Shown: positions 17,608 through 26,605 of the stretch, piece by piece | How the letters are laid out: every line of letters starts with the position of its first letter | Numbering within the stretch: position 1 is the stretch's first letter | From: Betaproteobacteria bacterium | GTDB lineage: Bacteria; Bdellovibrionota_B; Oligoflexia; Silvanigrellales; Silvanigrellaceae | Length of the DNA stretch: 64,000 nucleotides | Assembly (NCBI GenBank): GCA_016868315.1 | Contig: VGHE01000004.1 | Span: 1 to 64,000, forward strand | Direction of reading: 5' to 3' | Program-made: the position numbers and the translations under genes | Notes under the pieces: model-generated | Told to the model about the DNA's origin: nothing | Seen by the model: the letters and a program-made list of their open reading frames with translations, nothing else | The model's database searches: none

Positions 17608-18165
17608 TTATTTTCCAACTAACTTATTCAAATTTGCCTTGTAGAACTCACATGCTTTTTCGACGACTTTCTCCGCCTCAGCGCGCTGCAACCAGGCACC
17701 GACTTCAACAACCTTCTTCTCAAGAGCCTTGTATGAGCGGAAGAACTGCTCGACTTCTTTGAGTGTATGAGGGTTCACTTCAGACAATTCAGTAATGTGT
17801 TTGTATTGGGGATCGTCAGCGTGAACGGCGATGACTTTGTCATCTTCCTCTCCGCCATCGATGACCTTGAGACAGCCCACAACCCGTGCGTTCATGATAC
17901 ACAGCGGAACCGCGGGATCTTGGCCAAGGACAAGAATATCGAGAGCATCACCATCGTCGCAGTAGGTCTGGGGAATGAAGCCGTAGTTGGTCGGATACAC
18001 CACAGAACTCGACATCACGCGATCCATAAGCAGCATGCCGGAATCTTTGTCGATCTCGTATTTGCTTTTGGATCCGCGAGGGATTTCGATGATGGCGTGA
18101 ACGATAGAAGGAGCCTTCTTGCCGACAGCAACAGAATGCCACGGATGCCAGGGATTAACGCTCAT
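17608..18165 (-). CDS. ppa: Inorganic pyrophosphatase (family I)
   Basis: Hydrolyses pyrophosphate to phosphate, pulling biosynthetic reactions forward in the cytoplasm. From ATG 18165 (AAGAGGT upstream) the protein is 185 residues. It shows the family I signature: EIPRGSKSKYEIDK, YPTNYGFIPQT and the metal-binding DGDALDILV, then EVNPHTLKEVEQFF. It is the first gene of the run into gcvT. No glycine riboswitch-like tandem is evident in its roughly 90-base leader. Confidence 0.95.
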   Translation of the reverse strand: MSVNPWHPWHSVAVGKKAPSIVHAIIEIPRGSKSKYEIDKDSGMLLMDRVMSSSVVYPTNYGFIPQTYCDDGDALDILVLGQDPAVPLCIMNARVVGCLKVIDGGEEDDKVIAVHADDPQYKHITELSEVNPHTLKEVEQFFRSYKALEKKVVEVGAWLQRAEAEKVVEKACEFYKANLNKLVGK

Positions 18166-18256
18166 GTTGATGACCTCTTGGGACGCTGAAGTTTTCAAGG
18201 ACGGCTGGTTTTAACCCCGAGCCGGCCATTCAGCAAGAGATCAGGTGCGCCAAACC

Positions 18257-21220
18257 TCAGATTTGATGCGACTCAATAACGCCTTCATGAACAAGGGCAT
18301 CAACCGACGCGGGCTCTACCTCTTCGCTGGTATCGATGGCATCGCCCTCATTTGCGGGTGCAAGAAGTTTAAGCAAATCTTCGCGAGAGAGGTTTTTAAA
18401 GATCTCCGCATCCTCTTCAACAAAACGTTCAAATATCAGCTTTTTACGATTGATGATCTCGTCGATGCGCTCTTCCAGGGTGCCCTTGGTGACAAGCTTG
18501 TAGACCTGAACGTTCTTCTGCTGACCAATGCGATGAATACGGTCGGTCGCCTGGTTCTCCTTGGCCGCGTTCCACCACCGGTCATAGTGGATGACCACGC
18601 TGGCCGCCGTCAGGTCGATACCTGTTCCTCCCGCGAGGAGAGAACCCAAGAAGACTTTAACTTCATTATCTTCCTGGAACTGCCGAACGAGCTGACCGCG
18701 CTGGGCGGTTTGACCCGTTAGGCACACGTGCTTCACCCCGCGTTGGGTGAGCTTCTCGCTCAGTCGGTTGATCATCTTTGCGTACTGGGAAAACACCACA
18801 ACCTTCTGATCGCTCGCAAGAGCCTCACTGAGAATTTCCTCAAACAGAGCAAGTTTGCCACTACCCACGGCTTCGTACCGAGGATCGAGGAGCGCTGGGT
18901 CATTACAAATCTGCTTGAGAAAGGAAATGACCGAGAAAATGTGAACGTATGGAATGGCTGCCTGGTCGCTCTCGAGCGCCTCAACAAGTTCACGACCCTT
19001 CAACGCAAGGGCTTCGTTGTAGAGCTCAACCTGGCGCTTGTTGAGATTGCAGTGCCGGATGTCCTCGACCTTGTCTGGCAAATCGGTCAAGACATCGCGC
19101 TTGTTTCTGCGCAGTTTGAAGGGATGAATAAGCCTCTGTAGCTCCAAATCGGCAAGAGCACTGGAGCGTCTGTCGGACATATACTTTTTCTTGAACTCGG
19201 AATCTGTACCGAGATAGTTCGGTGCGATGTAGTCAAACAAATTCTTTAGCTCGAGAAGATCGTTCTCAAGTGGTGTACCCGTCAAGCAAAGACGCATCCG
19301 GCTGCCCAAACGCACTGCAGCACGGTAGGTACGAGTCGACTGGTTCTTAACAAGATGTGCCTCGTCAAGAATGACAAGCTCAGTCGGACAACGCATTAGA
19401 AATTCGTAGTCACGCAAAAGAATGCCATAGCTCGTAACCAAAATGACGTGCTGTGTAGGTCTCTTGAGTGCTTCCTGCTTACGCTGAGCACCGTGGTAGC
19501 AAATGACACGCACACCAGGTACGAATTGATTGAGTTTGTCCAGCCAGTGATCGATCACACTCGTTGGGCAAACAACCAGACTGATTTTTCGTGGTTCACG
19601 GTCTGCAACCGAAGATAAGAGAGCCATGGTCTGGTGTGTCTTACCCAGACCCATTTCATCTGCCAGCAAACCACCCAGCCCGTTTGAGTACAGCCACCAG
19701 AGCCACTTAAAACCCTCTTGCTGGTACGGACGCAAGGTCAGATGCGTAGCGCGCAGACTCGGAAGTTCTAGGTCGTTCATACCCAACAGGCCTGAACGCA
19801 AACGAGCAATCACATCACCCGTTCCGACAATTTCACTCTCGGATGCAAACTGCTCGCGGAATTTTATGAGTTCAAGCGTGCTGAGTTTGATTTTACCGTC
19901 GTTCTGAACCCGCTGAGCCAGCCAGTCGAGTTCCTCCGGAAGACGCAGCCATCCCTGCTTGGTGCTCAGAAATTTCCGCCCCTCCGCGCGAGCCTTGAGA
20001 ATCGAAACAAGAAGATTTGAATGGGAAAACCCAGACGAGATCGTCGCTTCCGAAGCTGCCTCAACCGACAATGCTACAGAAGCATCAGTTCCCTCTTCTG
20101 CGGCCTCTTTCTTCTCAGGTGCTTCGCCCAGCAATCCGCGAAATGTGGGCTCAACGAAGAAACCGCCATCGTGTGTGGTCTTGAGCTTCAACTCGGGAAT
20201 CGTGAACTTGGAGAAAACCTTAACTTTGGCTAACTCCGGCGCCACTTTTACTTGGGCCGTCTCTCGGAGTCTCTCAAAATTAGTTTCTATCAGAAGTGCT
20301 GCAGTATCACTGTCGAGCATGGCCACCCGCGGATATTCATCCCAGCGTGCCACCTGTGCCTGATTCATTTTATCCTGATAAGAGATAATGCCAGACTTGG
20401 AAACATAAACTCCAAGGCGCCCGACACTGCGCACGGGCGCCGATTCCAGTTCAATGGTCTTCCTGATGCGTCCGATGGAATCTCGAATCACGACCGTACG
20501 AACAATCTGGATGGCGGATGCACCTTGTTTTCTGCACTCAAAAAATCGCTCTGCAATAAGCGCATTATTGATTATTGACAAAGTTTTTTTGGGAATCTGG
20601 CCTTTGACTTCAGTCGAATTCAGAATTCTGAGCGCATCGTCGATACCCAGCGAGTAGGTCAGCATTTTTTTCGGACCATAATCAACCGTCAGTTGAAGAG
20701 CGTACTCCCCTTCATTCCAAACAGAATCAACGATCTTGGCTTTGCCCTCGGTGAGAATGATTCCAAGACCACGTGATGCGTCGGCACCAGCTTTTGAACC
20801 CGACGCAGATGAATCGGCAGAAGATGACTGCGCGTCGCTAAGCAAAACATTCTCGAATGATGACTCTTTTTTGAAAAGGTGTTTGTCGGCACCCTGCCCT
20901 GACAAGCCAAATCTCTCGAGGGTCTGCGCATTTTCCTGGTCAAGAACCAAACACAACGCAGCGATGTGCGAGCACTTCTCGCCCTTGCGACGATTCGCCT
21001 GACAGGTGCATTCCATCCACTGCACACCCTTCCCTTGGGAGTGCAGCTTGAGGCGCACGTCATAGTTCTCACCTATTCCGGCTCGAACCCGCGCGCTCAC
21101 GAGCTCGCCATAAAAAGATAATTTACCCACACTGCCGGAGCGGAACAGCGAAACGCCGCCCTGCCAATGATTCCCGCTGAACTGCGGAAACACAATATCA
21201 ATAAACGAGAGACCGGCCAT
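18257..21220 (-). CDS. SWIM-finger SNF2-family helicase
   Basis: ATP-driven double-stranded-DNA translocase of the SWI2/SNF2 superfamily. An N-terminal SWIM zinc finger is visible (CTC at about residue 67, then CSHIAALC about 15 residues on). The nucleotide-binding loop DEMGLGKT lies near residue 521 and the DEAH box (LVILDEAHLVKN) near 620. GTPLENDLLELKNLFDY follows, as in the family, and then the helicase-C motifs including TDRIHRIGQQKNVQVYKL. The 987-residue size fits the bacterial SWIM-SNF2 group. The target process is not known; remodelling of protein-DNA or polymerase complexes is plausible by analogy. The ATG at 21220 is preceded by TGGAG. Confidence 0.9.
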   Translation of the reverse strand: MAGLSFIDIVFPQFSGNHWQGGVSLFRSGSVGKLSFYGELVSARVRAGIGENYDVRLKLHSQGKGVQWMECTCQANRRKGEKCSHIAALCLVLDQENAQTLERFGLSGQGADKHLFKKESSFENVLLSDAQSSSADSSASGSKAGADASRGLGIILTEGKAKIVDSVWNEGEYALQLTVDYGPKKMLTYSLGIDDALRILNSTEVKGQIPKKTLSIINNALIAERFFECRKQGASAIQIVRTVVIRDSIGRIRKTIELESAPVRSVGRLGVYVSKSGIISYQDKMNQAQVARWDEYPRVAMLDSDTAALLIETNFERLRETAQVKVAPELAKVKVFSKFTIPELKLKTTHDGGFFVEPTFRGLLGEAPEKKEAAEEGTDASVALSVEAASEATISSGFSHSNLLVSILKARAEGRKFLSTKQGWLRLPEELDWLAQRVQNDGKIKLSTLELIKFREQFASESEIVGTGDVIARLRSGLLGMNDLELPSLRATHLTLRPYQQEGFKWLWWLYSNGLGGLLADEMGLGKTHQTMALLSSVADREPRKISLVVCPTSVIDHWLDKLNQFVPGVRVICYHGAQRKQEALKRPTQHVILVTSYGILLRDYEFLMRCPTELVILDEAHLVKNQSTRTYRAAVRLGSRMRLCLTGTPLENDLLELKNLFDYIAPNYLGTDSEFKKKYMSDRRSSALADLELQRLIHPFKLRRNKRDVLTDLPDKVEDIRHCNLNKRQVELYNEALALKGRELVEALESDQAAIPYVHIFSVISFLKQICNDPALLDPRYEAVGSGKLALFEEILSEALASDQKVVVFSQYAKMINRLSEKLTQRGVKHVCLTGQTAQRGQLVRQFQEDNEVKVFLGSLLAGGTGIDLTAASVVIHYDRWWNAAKENQATDRIHRIGQQKNVQVYKLVTKGTLEERIDEIINRKKLIFERFVEEDAEIFKNLSREDLLKLLAPANEGDAIDTSEEVEPASVDALVHEGVIESHQI

Positions 21221-21255
21221 GCATTCTCCAGAAGACGCCGCGAAAGCCGTCTGAT

Positions 21256-22683
21256 TTACTGCGTCACTTTATAAAATTTGTAACGATCCTGTCGCTCAAT
21301 TTTCAGGTATTGAGCTAAGCTGATTTGAGCGAGCGAGCTGGCACGGACAACCCAATTTTTGGGGCTGGCAACAAGTGTTCCAATGGCAACGTTCTGCGGC
21401 GACTCCAAAGGAGCAATTCCACTAAACCATGTGTAAAGAGTTCCTCTTTCCTCGGCATCGGAAAGGGTTCCCGTTTTCCCGCCAATCTCAAACCGATCCC
21501 CAGCCGTACCCTTGCGCCGGAAGTATCTTCGGCTTGTTCCAGAAAGCACAGTTTCCTGCATCAATCTTTGCATTTTATCAGCCGTACGCTTGGTAAATAT
21601 CCGCGAAATTTCCAACGGCGAGCCTGTGTAAATTTGTTTGCCCGAAGTGTCGTAAGCAGCCTCAACCAGATAGGGCGCCATCATCACGCCCGCGTTTCCG
21701 GCAGCGGCAGAGAGCATTGCTGCATGAACCGGGGAGATTTTGCTGGAGCCGAAACCGGCGCCCGCTTCACCCACTTCAAGTGCAGTAGCCATCTCGAGAG
21801 CAGGAATCAATGCAGCACTTGTCTCGATGCGCAGGTCACTTGGGATTGGTCTATTGAACAAATACTTTTCGGCGTATTGACGCAACGATGCAAGCCCAGT
21901 TTCGTACAATGCAAGCCTTGCAAACACAGTGTTACAGCTGATTCCGAAAGCATGTGAAAAGGTCATACGCTGACGGTCAGACTGCACATCGCGTAACCAG
22001 TTCCTGTTGCGCAGCGTTCCGCACCCACCATGATATGGAATTTCTTGATCGGGATCGAGATTGTTCTTTTCAATGCTCGCCGTTGCGGTGACGATCTTCA
22101 TCAGGCTCGCTGCAGGAGCGCGCGCCGACGTCAAAATGGAGTCCTCGTTGACGAGCGGACTATGGATATTCGCCTTCGATTCAGCCATCGCAAGAATACG
22201 ACCGGTGCGCGATTCAAGAATAACCACAGCACCTGCAATGTTCCGCTGAGCCGCGAGAGTCTTTTCGAGTGCCATTTGCAGATCAGGCTGAATAGTCAGC
22301 TTGAGTGTCATTCCCTTGTAATTCACGAAAGTAAATTTATCGCGGTAGCTGAGGCGCTTGTCGACATCTTTCCAGACAATCTGGCCAAAAGGAGTCTTGA
22401 GGGCGTGACGCTCATTGGTCAACTCTTCACGTGGATCCTTGTAGCCCTGTTTTTGGAAACTTCCCCCAATCTTCTGAGAGGCATTTTGCGAGTTTGGGTC
22501 GACCGCATCTTCGTCCCCTTGATTCCTGGAATCGCTTATTGCAGCGGCTTTTTCATTGGTTGTTTTGGGGTCGTTTTCGAACGCCTGCACGAGGAGTCCA
22601 GCACCAATACACGCAAAACCTGTCACCAGACGGACGAACATCTGCTGGTGTGTTGTGTTCTTGCGACGAAAACCTGCTCTCAT
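21256..22683 (-). CDS. Penicillin-binding protein, transpeptidase type
   Basis: Membrane-anchored D,D-transpeptidase that cross-links peptidoglycan. A single N-terminal membrane segment (about residues 16-36) is followed by an acidic linker. The penicillin-binding triad is complete: SLMK (acylating Ser near residue 193), SCN near 248 and KTGT near 402. At 475 residues it is shorter than PBP2 or FtsI. It lacks both a glycosyltransferase domain and PASTA repeats, so it is a minimal monofunctional enzyme. I use ATG 22683; a TTG two codons upstream is also in frame. Which cell-wall machine it serves is unclear. Confidence 0.88.
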   Translation of the reverse strand: MRAGFRRKNTTHQQMFVRLVTGFACIGAGLLVQAFENDPKTTNEKAAAISDSRNQGDEDAVDPNSQNASQKIGGSFQKQGYKDPREELTNERHALKTPFGQIVWKDVDKRLSYRDKFTFVNYKGMTLKLTIQPDLQMALEKTLAAQRNIAGAVVILESRTGRILAMAESKANIHSPLVNEDSILTSARAPAASLMKIVTATASIEKNNLDPDQEIPYHGGCGTLRNRNWLRDVQSDRQRMTFSHAFGISCNTVFARLALYETGLASLRQYAEKYLFNRPIPSDLRIETSAALIPALEMATALEVGEAGAGFGSSKISPVHAAMLSAAAGNAGVMMAPYLVEAAYDTSGKQIYTGSPLEISRIFTKRTADKMQRLMQETVLSGTSRRYFRRKGTAGDRFEIGGKTGTLSDAEERGTLYTWFSGIAPLESPQNVAIGTLVASPKNWVVRASSLAQISLAQYLKIERQDRYKFYKVTQ

Positions 22684-22722
22684 TGGCAAACACTCTCACC
22701 CGATAACCTCCGGATAGGAAGC

Positions 22723-23448
22723 TCAAGTGTCCTTTCGCGTTATAGTGTAGGTTGTAAAACGCCGGTACGCCATGTCACCACACTGCCGCCATTCGGGTAC
22801 GAAGCGTTCCCGCAAAAGCTCAACCTCGAGATCTGGAAGCTGACTGCGGACGACCTCAACCTCAGCTGTTGGGCGACCGTTGCTTTCTGGCACTGAAAGA
22901 TTGAGGTGAGAATACTCCGGGTTACGCTGCAGTATTTCGGTGACCAGTGCGTGTCGGGAGCGCACGAGCGCCCATTGGCGAGTGGCGTCAGTACTCTGAC
23001 AGATTTTGAATTTGAGCTCAGCCCCACCCAGTTTCTCCCACTGCTCAAGGGTTCTTGGTTCTTCAAGAATCGCTGACTCCTCTGAGAAAAACTGACCGTC
23101 CACAAAATCAAGTTCGATGACTTCTCCCCAAGAAAAGATTCCGCCGTTTGGCTGCAGCAGAAGCCAGCCCTGGGGAAGAAGCCGGCAGGGCGTGGACAAT
23201 AGAACCTGCCGCACGGGCTCAATAGGCTGAACGACCCCCCAGACGACGGCGCGGTCAGATGGCGATGGAAACCTCGACTCTTTACTGCAGCCGCATGATT
23301 TTGAGGCGCGTCTTGCGGTGCCATGCATCTTCTCGATGTGACGCAGCCGGAGAAGCGTCACCGGTGCGAAGGCAAGCGAACGGCTCAGCCAATCGCCCGG
23401 GAAATTCCCCAAACTCGAATCAGGTGTCACCGGATTGTCTTGGGACAC
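22723..23448 (-). CDS. Unrecognised protein
   Basis: No family recognised. From GTG 23448 (GGAGGT seven bases upstream) the protein is 241 residues, with no signal peptide or membrane span. It has a basic Cys-containing patch (SKSCGCSKES) near residue 50, a hydrophobic beta-rich middle (LLPQGWLLLQPNGGIFSWGE) and a charged helical C-terminal half. It is divergent from the bactofilin gene, with 86 bases between the two starts. Confidence 0.6.
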   Translation of the reverse strand: MSQDNPVTPDSSLGNFPGDWLSRSLAFAPVTLLRLRHIEKMHGTARRASKSCGCSKESRFPSPSDRAVVWGVVQPIEPVRQVLLSTPCRLLPQGWLLLQPNGGIFSWGEVIELDFVDGQFFSEESAILEEPRTLEQWEKLGGAELKFKICQSTDATRQWALVRSRHALVTEILQRNPEYSHLNLSVPESNGRPTAEVEVVRSQLPDLEVELLRERFVPEWRQCGDMAYRRFTTYTITRKDT

Positions 23449-23534
23449 TTCTTTCACCTCCCTTCGACCTCAGGAGCAGTAAACTCACCTTGAGGTCTGT
23501 CGACAGAACAGAATTCATTTTGCAGGAGTCTGGC

Positions 23535-23999
23535 GTGTTTTCAAAGAAGCAAACATCTGAGAACACAATTACTCGACAAGCAGAGACAACCACGACAAAG
23601 TCTCGTACTCGTGGTATCTCCATGCTTGCTGATGGTTGCAGCTTCCAAGGAAAAATGTTCCTTCAGGGAGAATCTCGCGTGGGTGGTCACGTCGACGGCT
23701 CAGTCATTTGCGATGGAATTCTGACGGTCGAGGAATCGGCAGTCATTACAGGCGACCTCAACGGAGTCGTCGTTCTCTTCAATGGCCGAATTGATGGCAA
23801 CCTTCGTGCATCCGATCTGCTCAGACTCAGCCCGACCGCTCGCGTTTACGGCGACCTCACCGCAAAAAGATTGGTAGTCGAAGATGGCGCAAGAATAGAG
23901 GGACGAGTCTCGTATCTGACACCCATGGAATCAGACTCTGAGCGGGACACAGACTCTACTGAGTCATCCCCAGACGAGCCTGTTCAACTCGCTGTGTGA
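23535..23999 (+). CDS. Bactofilin
   Basis: Bactofilins polymerise without nucleotide into filaments that organise cell-wall enzymes and cell shape. The 154-residue protein from GTG 23535 (AGGAG at 23524-23528) has a short polar N-tail and then the beta-helical core (DUF583 family). That core has regularly spaced hydrophobic rungs: GCSFQGKMFLQGESRVGGHVDG (GKMFLQGESRVGG), VEESAVITGDLNG, GRIDGNLRA, ARVYGDLTAKRLVVEDGARIEG. An acidic tail closes the protein. The open frame continues upstream but without family similarity. An unknown gene follows 18 bases downstream. Confidence 0.88.
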   Translation: MFSKKQTSENTITRQAETTTTKSRTRGISMLADGCSFQGKMFLQGESRVGGHVDGSVICDGILTVEESAVITGDLNGVVVLFNGRIDGNLRASDLLRLSPTARVYGDLTAKRLVVEDGARIEGRVSYLTPMESDSERDTDSTESSPDEPVQLAV

Positions 24000-24017
24000 T
24001 GGACATGAGAGGTTTCA

Positions 24018-24500
24018 ATGACATCAGCGGCTGATAAAAAGAAGACCATCAAGGAAATTTACAGAAACTCGAGTGAGCGGATTTCGCTTGCGCTGAAACT
24101 TTTTGGCCAACCAAAGCAAGATGAGCCACTGGTTTTTCAAAGCGAAAGGGATTTCGAAACAATTTCTTCACTGCTTGGCAACGCGGTTCAATCACAGCAC
24201 CAAGAAGAGGCCAACGACTATCGATTGGCGATTCTCGATGTGGGCCAGTGGCTCGTTGGAGCGTATACGCGCGAATATCTGAGCACTTACAAAAACCAGC
24301 AACCAAACGTCTTGTACGTTGTTAAACGGGGTCTCGAAGTGCTGCATCTGATGCTGCATAGAGACCTGCGCCGACGCCAGCTTTCGCCCACCGAAAGTCA
24401 GGTTTTTCACGAATTCAAGAAATTAATTTCTGGACTTCCGCGCCCATCACAAAACACAGCAAGCAGTGTTGAGAATAACCTCGGACGGAAATCCTCCTGA
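24018..24500 (+). CDS. Unrecognised protein downstream of bactofilin
   Basis: Function not recognised. The protein has 160 residues, is mostly helical and soluble, has no signal peptide, and has a Ser/Asn-rich end. It starts 18 bases after the bactofilin stop with a GAGG-type ribosome site, so the two are very likely co-transcribed. A role in localising or modulating the bactofilin filament is a guess from position alone. Confidence 0.65.
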   Translation: MTSAADKKKTIKEIYRNSSERISLALKLFGQPKQDEPLVFQSERDFETISSLLGNAVQSQHQEEANDYRLAILDVGQWLVGAYTREYLSTYKNQQPNVLYVVKRGLEVLHLMLHRDLRRRQLSPTESQVFHEFKKLISGLPRPSQNTASSVENNLGRKSS

Positions 24501-24515
24501 CAGCCAAGCTGTTGC

Positions 24516-24857
24516 TCACCAATAATCAGCGCTCACAATGACATCACCCTGTACCCGGCACAAACACGAAAGTCGTTGGGCGGGATCGATGCCTTGCCGT
24601 GATAGAGTTTCAGTTTCAAGATCGGTACGCGGGCTCAACTGCTTTTCATACTGCTCGTCGATTTGAACAGCACATTTTCCGCAGACACCAACCCCGGAAC
24701 AAGATGACCCCACCGGAATCCCGAAGCGTCTGAGCGCCACCCATAGATTCGTACCTTTGCGCAAGCTTAACATCTGCAACAAAACACCGCTCTTGCGACG
24801 CAACTCAACCGTAATCTTCTCACTTTTCATGCCCACTTCACCAAACACCGGGATCAT
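24516..24857 (-). CDS. 2Fe-2S ferredoxin-type protein
   Basis: Small electron carrier or redox domain. From ATG 24857 (AGGGG seven bases upstream) the protein has 113 residues. It carries the cluster pattern C-x5-C-x2-C at residues 53, 59 and 62 (CSGVGVCGKC), with the fourth Cys near 98 in RLSCLC. The spacing matches adrenodoxin-like and RACo-type 2Fe-2S domains rather than the plant type (x4). It follows the crotonase gene by 11 bases and is likely translated from the same message. The redox partner is unknown. Confidence 0.85.
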   Translation of the reverse strand: MIPVFGEVGMKSEKITVELRRKSGVLLQMLSLRKGTNLWVALRRFGIPVGSSCSGVGVCGKCAVQIDEQYEKQLSPRTDLETETLSRQGIDPAQRLSCLCRVQGDVIVSADYW

Positions 24858-24868
24858 AGAAATACCCC

Positions 24869-25660
24869 TCAACGCCCGGAAGCGCGGAAGTCAGGTTTAC
24901 GTTTTTCAACGAAAGCCGAGAGTCCTTCTTTGGATTCTGCACCCGAAAAACAAGAAGCAAAGAGCTGTGCTTCAAATTCATAGCCCAACTCCCCTCCCGA
25001 AGAATCTGCAGCTTGGGCTGCGCGCTTCGCGGCACGAATGGCTCTTGGACCCTGAGCGGCAATCGCATTGGCAATTGTCTCTACAGCAGAAGCAAGTTGC
25101 TCTGGTTCAACAACGCGGTTCACGAGTCCAAGCTCATAGGCGACCTGAGCTGTGTATTTCTCCGCGGAGGTTGTCCATTCGAGCGCCCGCGCAAGACCAA
25201 GACGTTTGACGAGTCTTTGTGTTCCGCCGAATCCGGGAATCAGCCCCAATCCAACTTCAGGCAGTCCAAATTTTGCTTTCTGCGAGGCCACAATAAAATC
25301 CGCTGCCAACGCAAGTTCAAGGCCTCCGCCCAGTGCAAAGCCCTGAACCTGAGCAATGACTATCTGGGGCAATTCGCTGATTGATTTGAAGATGGATTGC
25401 CCATGTCTTGAGAACTCGAAAGCTTGAGTAGGAGAAAAATCAAGCATCTCTTTGATATCAGCTCCAGCAACGAAGGCTTTGTCACCACTGCTTTTGAGGA
25501 TGACAACACTCAGGTTCTGGTTGCGTGTGAGGGACGCAATATGTGCAGAGAGCTGCTGCAAAACCGACGTGTTGAGCGCATTGAGCGCATCGGGGCGAAT
25601 GATTTCAAGTACACCCACACCCTTCTGAAGCTCGAAGAAATGGACAAGAGTTGTGGTCAT
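24869..25660 (-). CDS. Enoyl-CoA hydratase/isomerase (crotonase family)
   Basis: Hydrates enoyl-CoA esters in beta-oxidation or related pathways. From ATG 25660 (AGGGAG upstream) the 263-residue protein has the oxyanion-hole segments FVAGADIKEM and GFALGGGLELALAADFIVA. The catalytic Glu region is KFGLPEVGLGLIPGFGGTQRL, with both expected acidic residues (ELALAAD and LPEVGLG). Acyl-CoA dehydrogenases lie at 29040-30182 and 30372-32132, so the window holds the first two steps of beta-oxidation, though not in one operon. Exact substrate not deducible. Confidence 0.92.
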   Translation of the reverse strand: MTTTLVHFFELQKGVGVLEIIRPDALNALNTSVLQQLSAHIASLTRNQNLSVVILKSSGDKAFVAGADIKEMLDFSPTQAFEFSRHGQSIFKSISELPQIVIAQVQGFALGGGLELALAADFIVASQKAKFGLPEVGLGLIPGFGGTQRLVKRLGLARALEWTTSAEKYTAQVAYELGLVNRVVEPEQLASAVETIANAIAAQGPRAIRAAKRAAQAADSSGGELGYEFEAQLFASCFSGAESKEGLSAFVEKRKPDFRASGR

Positions 25661-25724
25661 AACGGCTCCCTGTGACGACAGTTTGATGATATCGCACAGA
25701 GCGTAACAAACGCCTGTCAACGAC

Positions 25725-26504
25725 TCAATCCCATCCCGGCAGAGCAATTGGTTTGCTTAACTCTTTATTGCGCCGAGGTGGCTCGATCGAGATCAGTGGC
25801 GCTTTTTGATTTGGAAAATGAACACTGAGATTTTGTTTGAGTCCGGTTTGAGCATCGAGCACAAGCAGAGCCTGCCATCCTCCCTGTGGCGATGAAACAC
25901 GCCAACCCCCACGCAGGACATCAGCATTGATGGACAGTGAGTTCGCTTTGGACGCCGGTAAAATAGCTAAGAAGTCTTTTGAACTGAGGAAGAGTTCAGA
26001 ACGAGCGGATACAATTTTGATTTCGGCGAGTGCCGTACCTGTGCTCAACCAACGCTCACATTTCTGCAAATAGGGGCGAGCCTTAAGATCGGCACTTGGC
26101 TTTATGATTTGCCATTTCAGGGCAGTGTGCTTCTGACGTGCCCAGCTTTCAAGATTTGAAGGCCGACGTCCCAGAGACGACCTCAGCACCATGTGATTTT
26201 CACGAGCTGCAAGAAATGTGAAGTGACCAACAGAGCAGTGCTCTCCGGAAGCCAAAACTTGAAGGAGCACAACCTCCTCATTCCGCTTCAAGACGGGAAT
26301 CGGCTGATCCATCACAGGGAGTGGAAGCAAAAGTAGGTTTTTAGGTCTCCAAGACGCGCCTTCCGGCACGCCGCGAGAACGAACGGATGTGCTTTCGCCG
26401 GATTCCCGAGTCGGGTTCAGCCTCGATGAAAAGCTGTTGCGAACCACGCGAAAAAGAGCCGTGGCAAGAATGGCGAGAGCCAAAAATGAAGAGAGCAATC
26501 GCAT
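25725..26504 (-). CDS. Unrecognised membrane-anchored protein
   Basis: No family recognised. From ATG 26504 the protein has about 259 residues, with an N-terminal membrane anchor (MRLLSSFLALAILATALF) and a basic linker. The remainder is beta-rich, probably periplasmic, and ends in a Pro/Arg-rich tail. The ribosome site (GGAG, nine bases upstream) lies in the 3' arm of a terminator-like hairpin at 26506-26557, so expression may depend on read-through from the gene at 26606-27085. The crotonase gene begins 64 bases downstream. Confidence 0.6.
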   Translation of the reverse strand: MRLLSSFLALAILATALFRVVRNSFSSRLNPTRESGESTSVRSRGVPEGASWRPKNLLLLPLPVMDQPIPVLKRNEEVVLLQVLASGEHCSVGHFTFLAARENHMVLRSSLGRRPSNLESWARQKHTALKWQIIKPSADLKARPYLQKCERWLSTGTALAEIKIVSARSELFLSSKDFLAILPASKANSLSINADVLRGGWRVSSPQGGWQALLVLDAQTGLKQNLSVHFPNQKAPLISIEPPRRNKELSKPIALPGWD

Positions 26505-26505
26505 C

Positions 26506-26557
26506 AAAAAAAGCTCCGCAACTAGAAAACCATCGTTGGATGACTCAGTTGCGGAGC
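26506..26557 (-). terminator. Terminator-like hairpin carrying the next gene's ribosome site
   Basis: On the minus strand a perfect 11-bp stem (26547-26557 with 26513-26523, 23-base loop) is followed at once by seven T (A run 26506-26512). It would terminate the transcript from 26606-27085. The 3' arm includes GGAG, and the ATG of the next gene (26504) begins one base after the T run. Termination and ribosome-site masking would therefore be coupled. Confidence 0.75.
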
Positions 26558-26605
26558 AATTTCAAACCACACCAAACCGGGTTGGTTTTTAGATCAACTT
26601 TTTAA

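Noticed and set aside
18166-18256. Glycine riboswitch ahead of the ppa-gcv cluster
   Set aside because: The leader is only about 90 bases and shows no tandem aptamer motif; ppa, not a gcv gene, is first.
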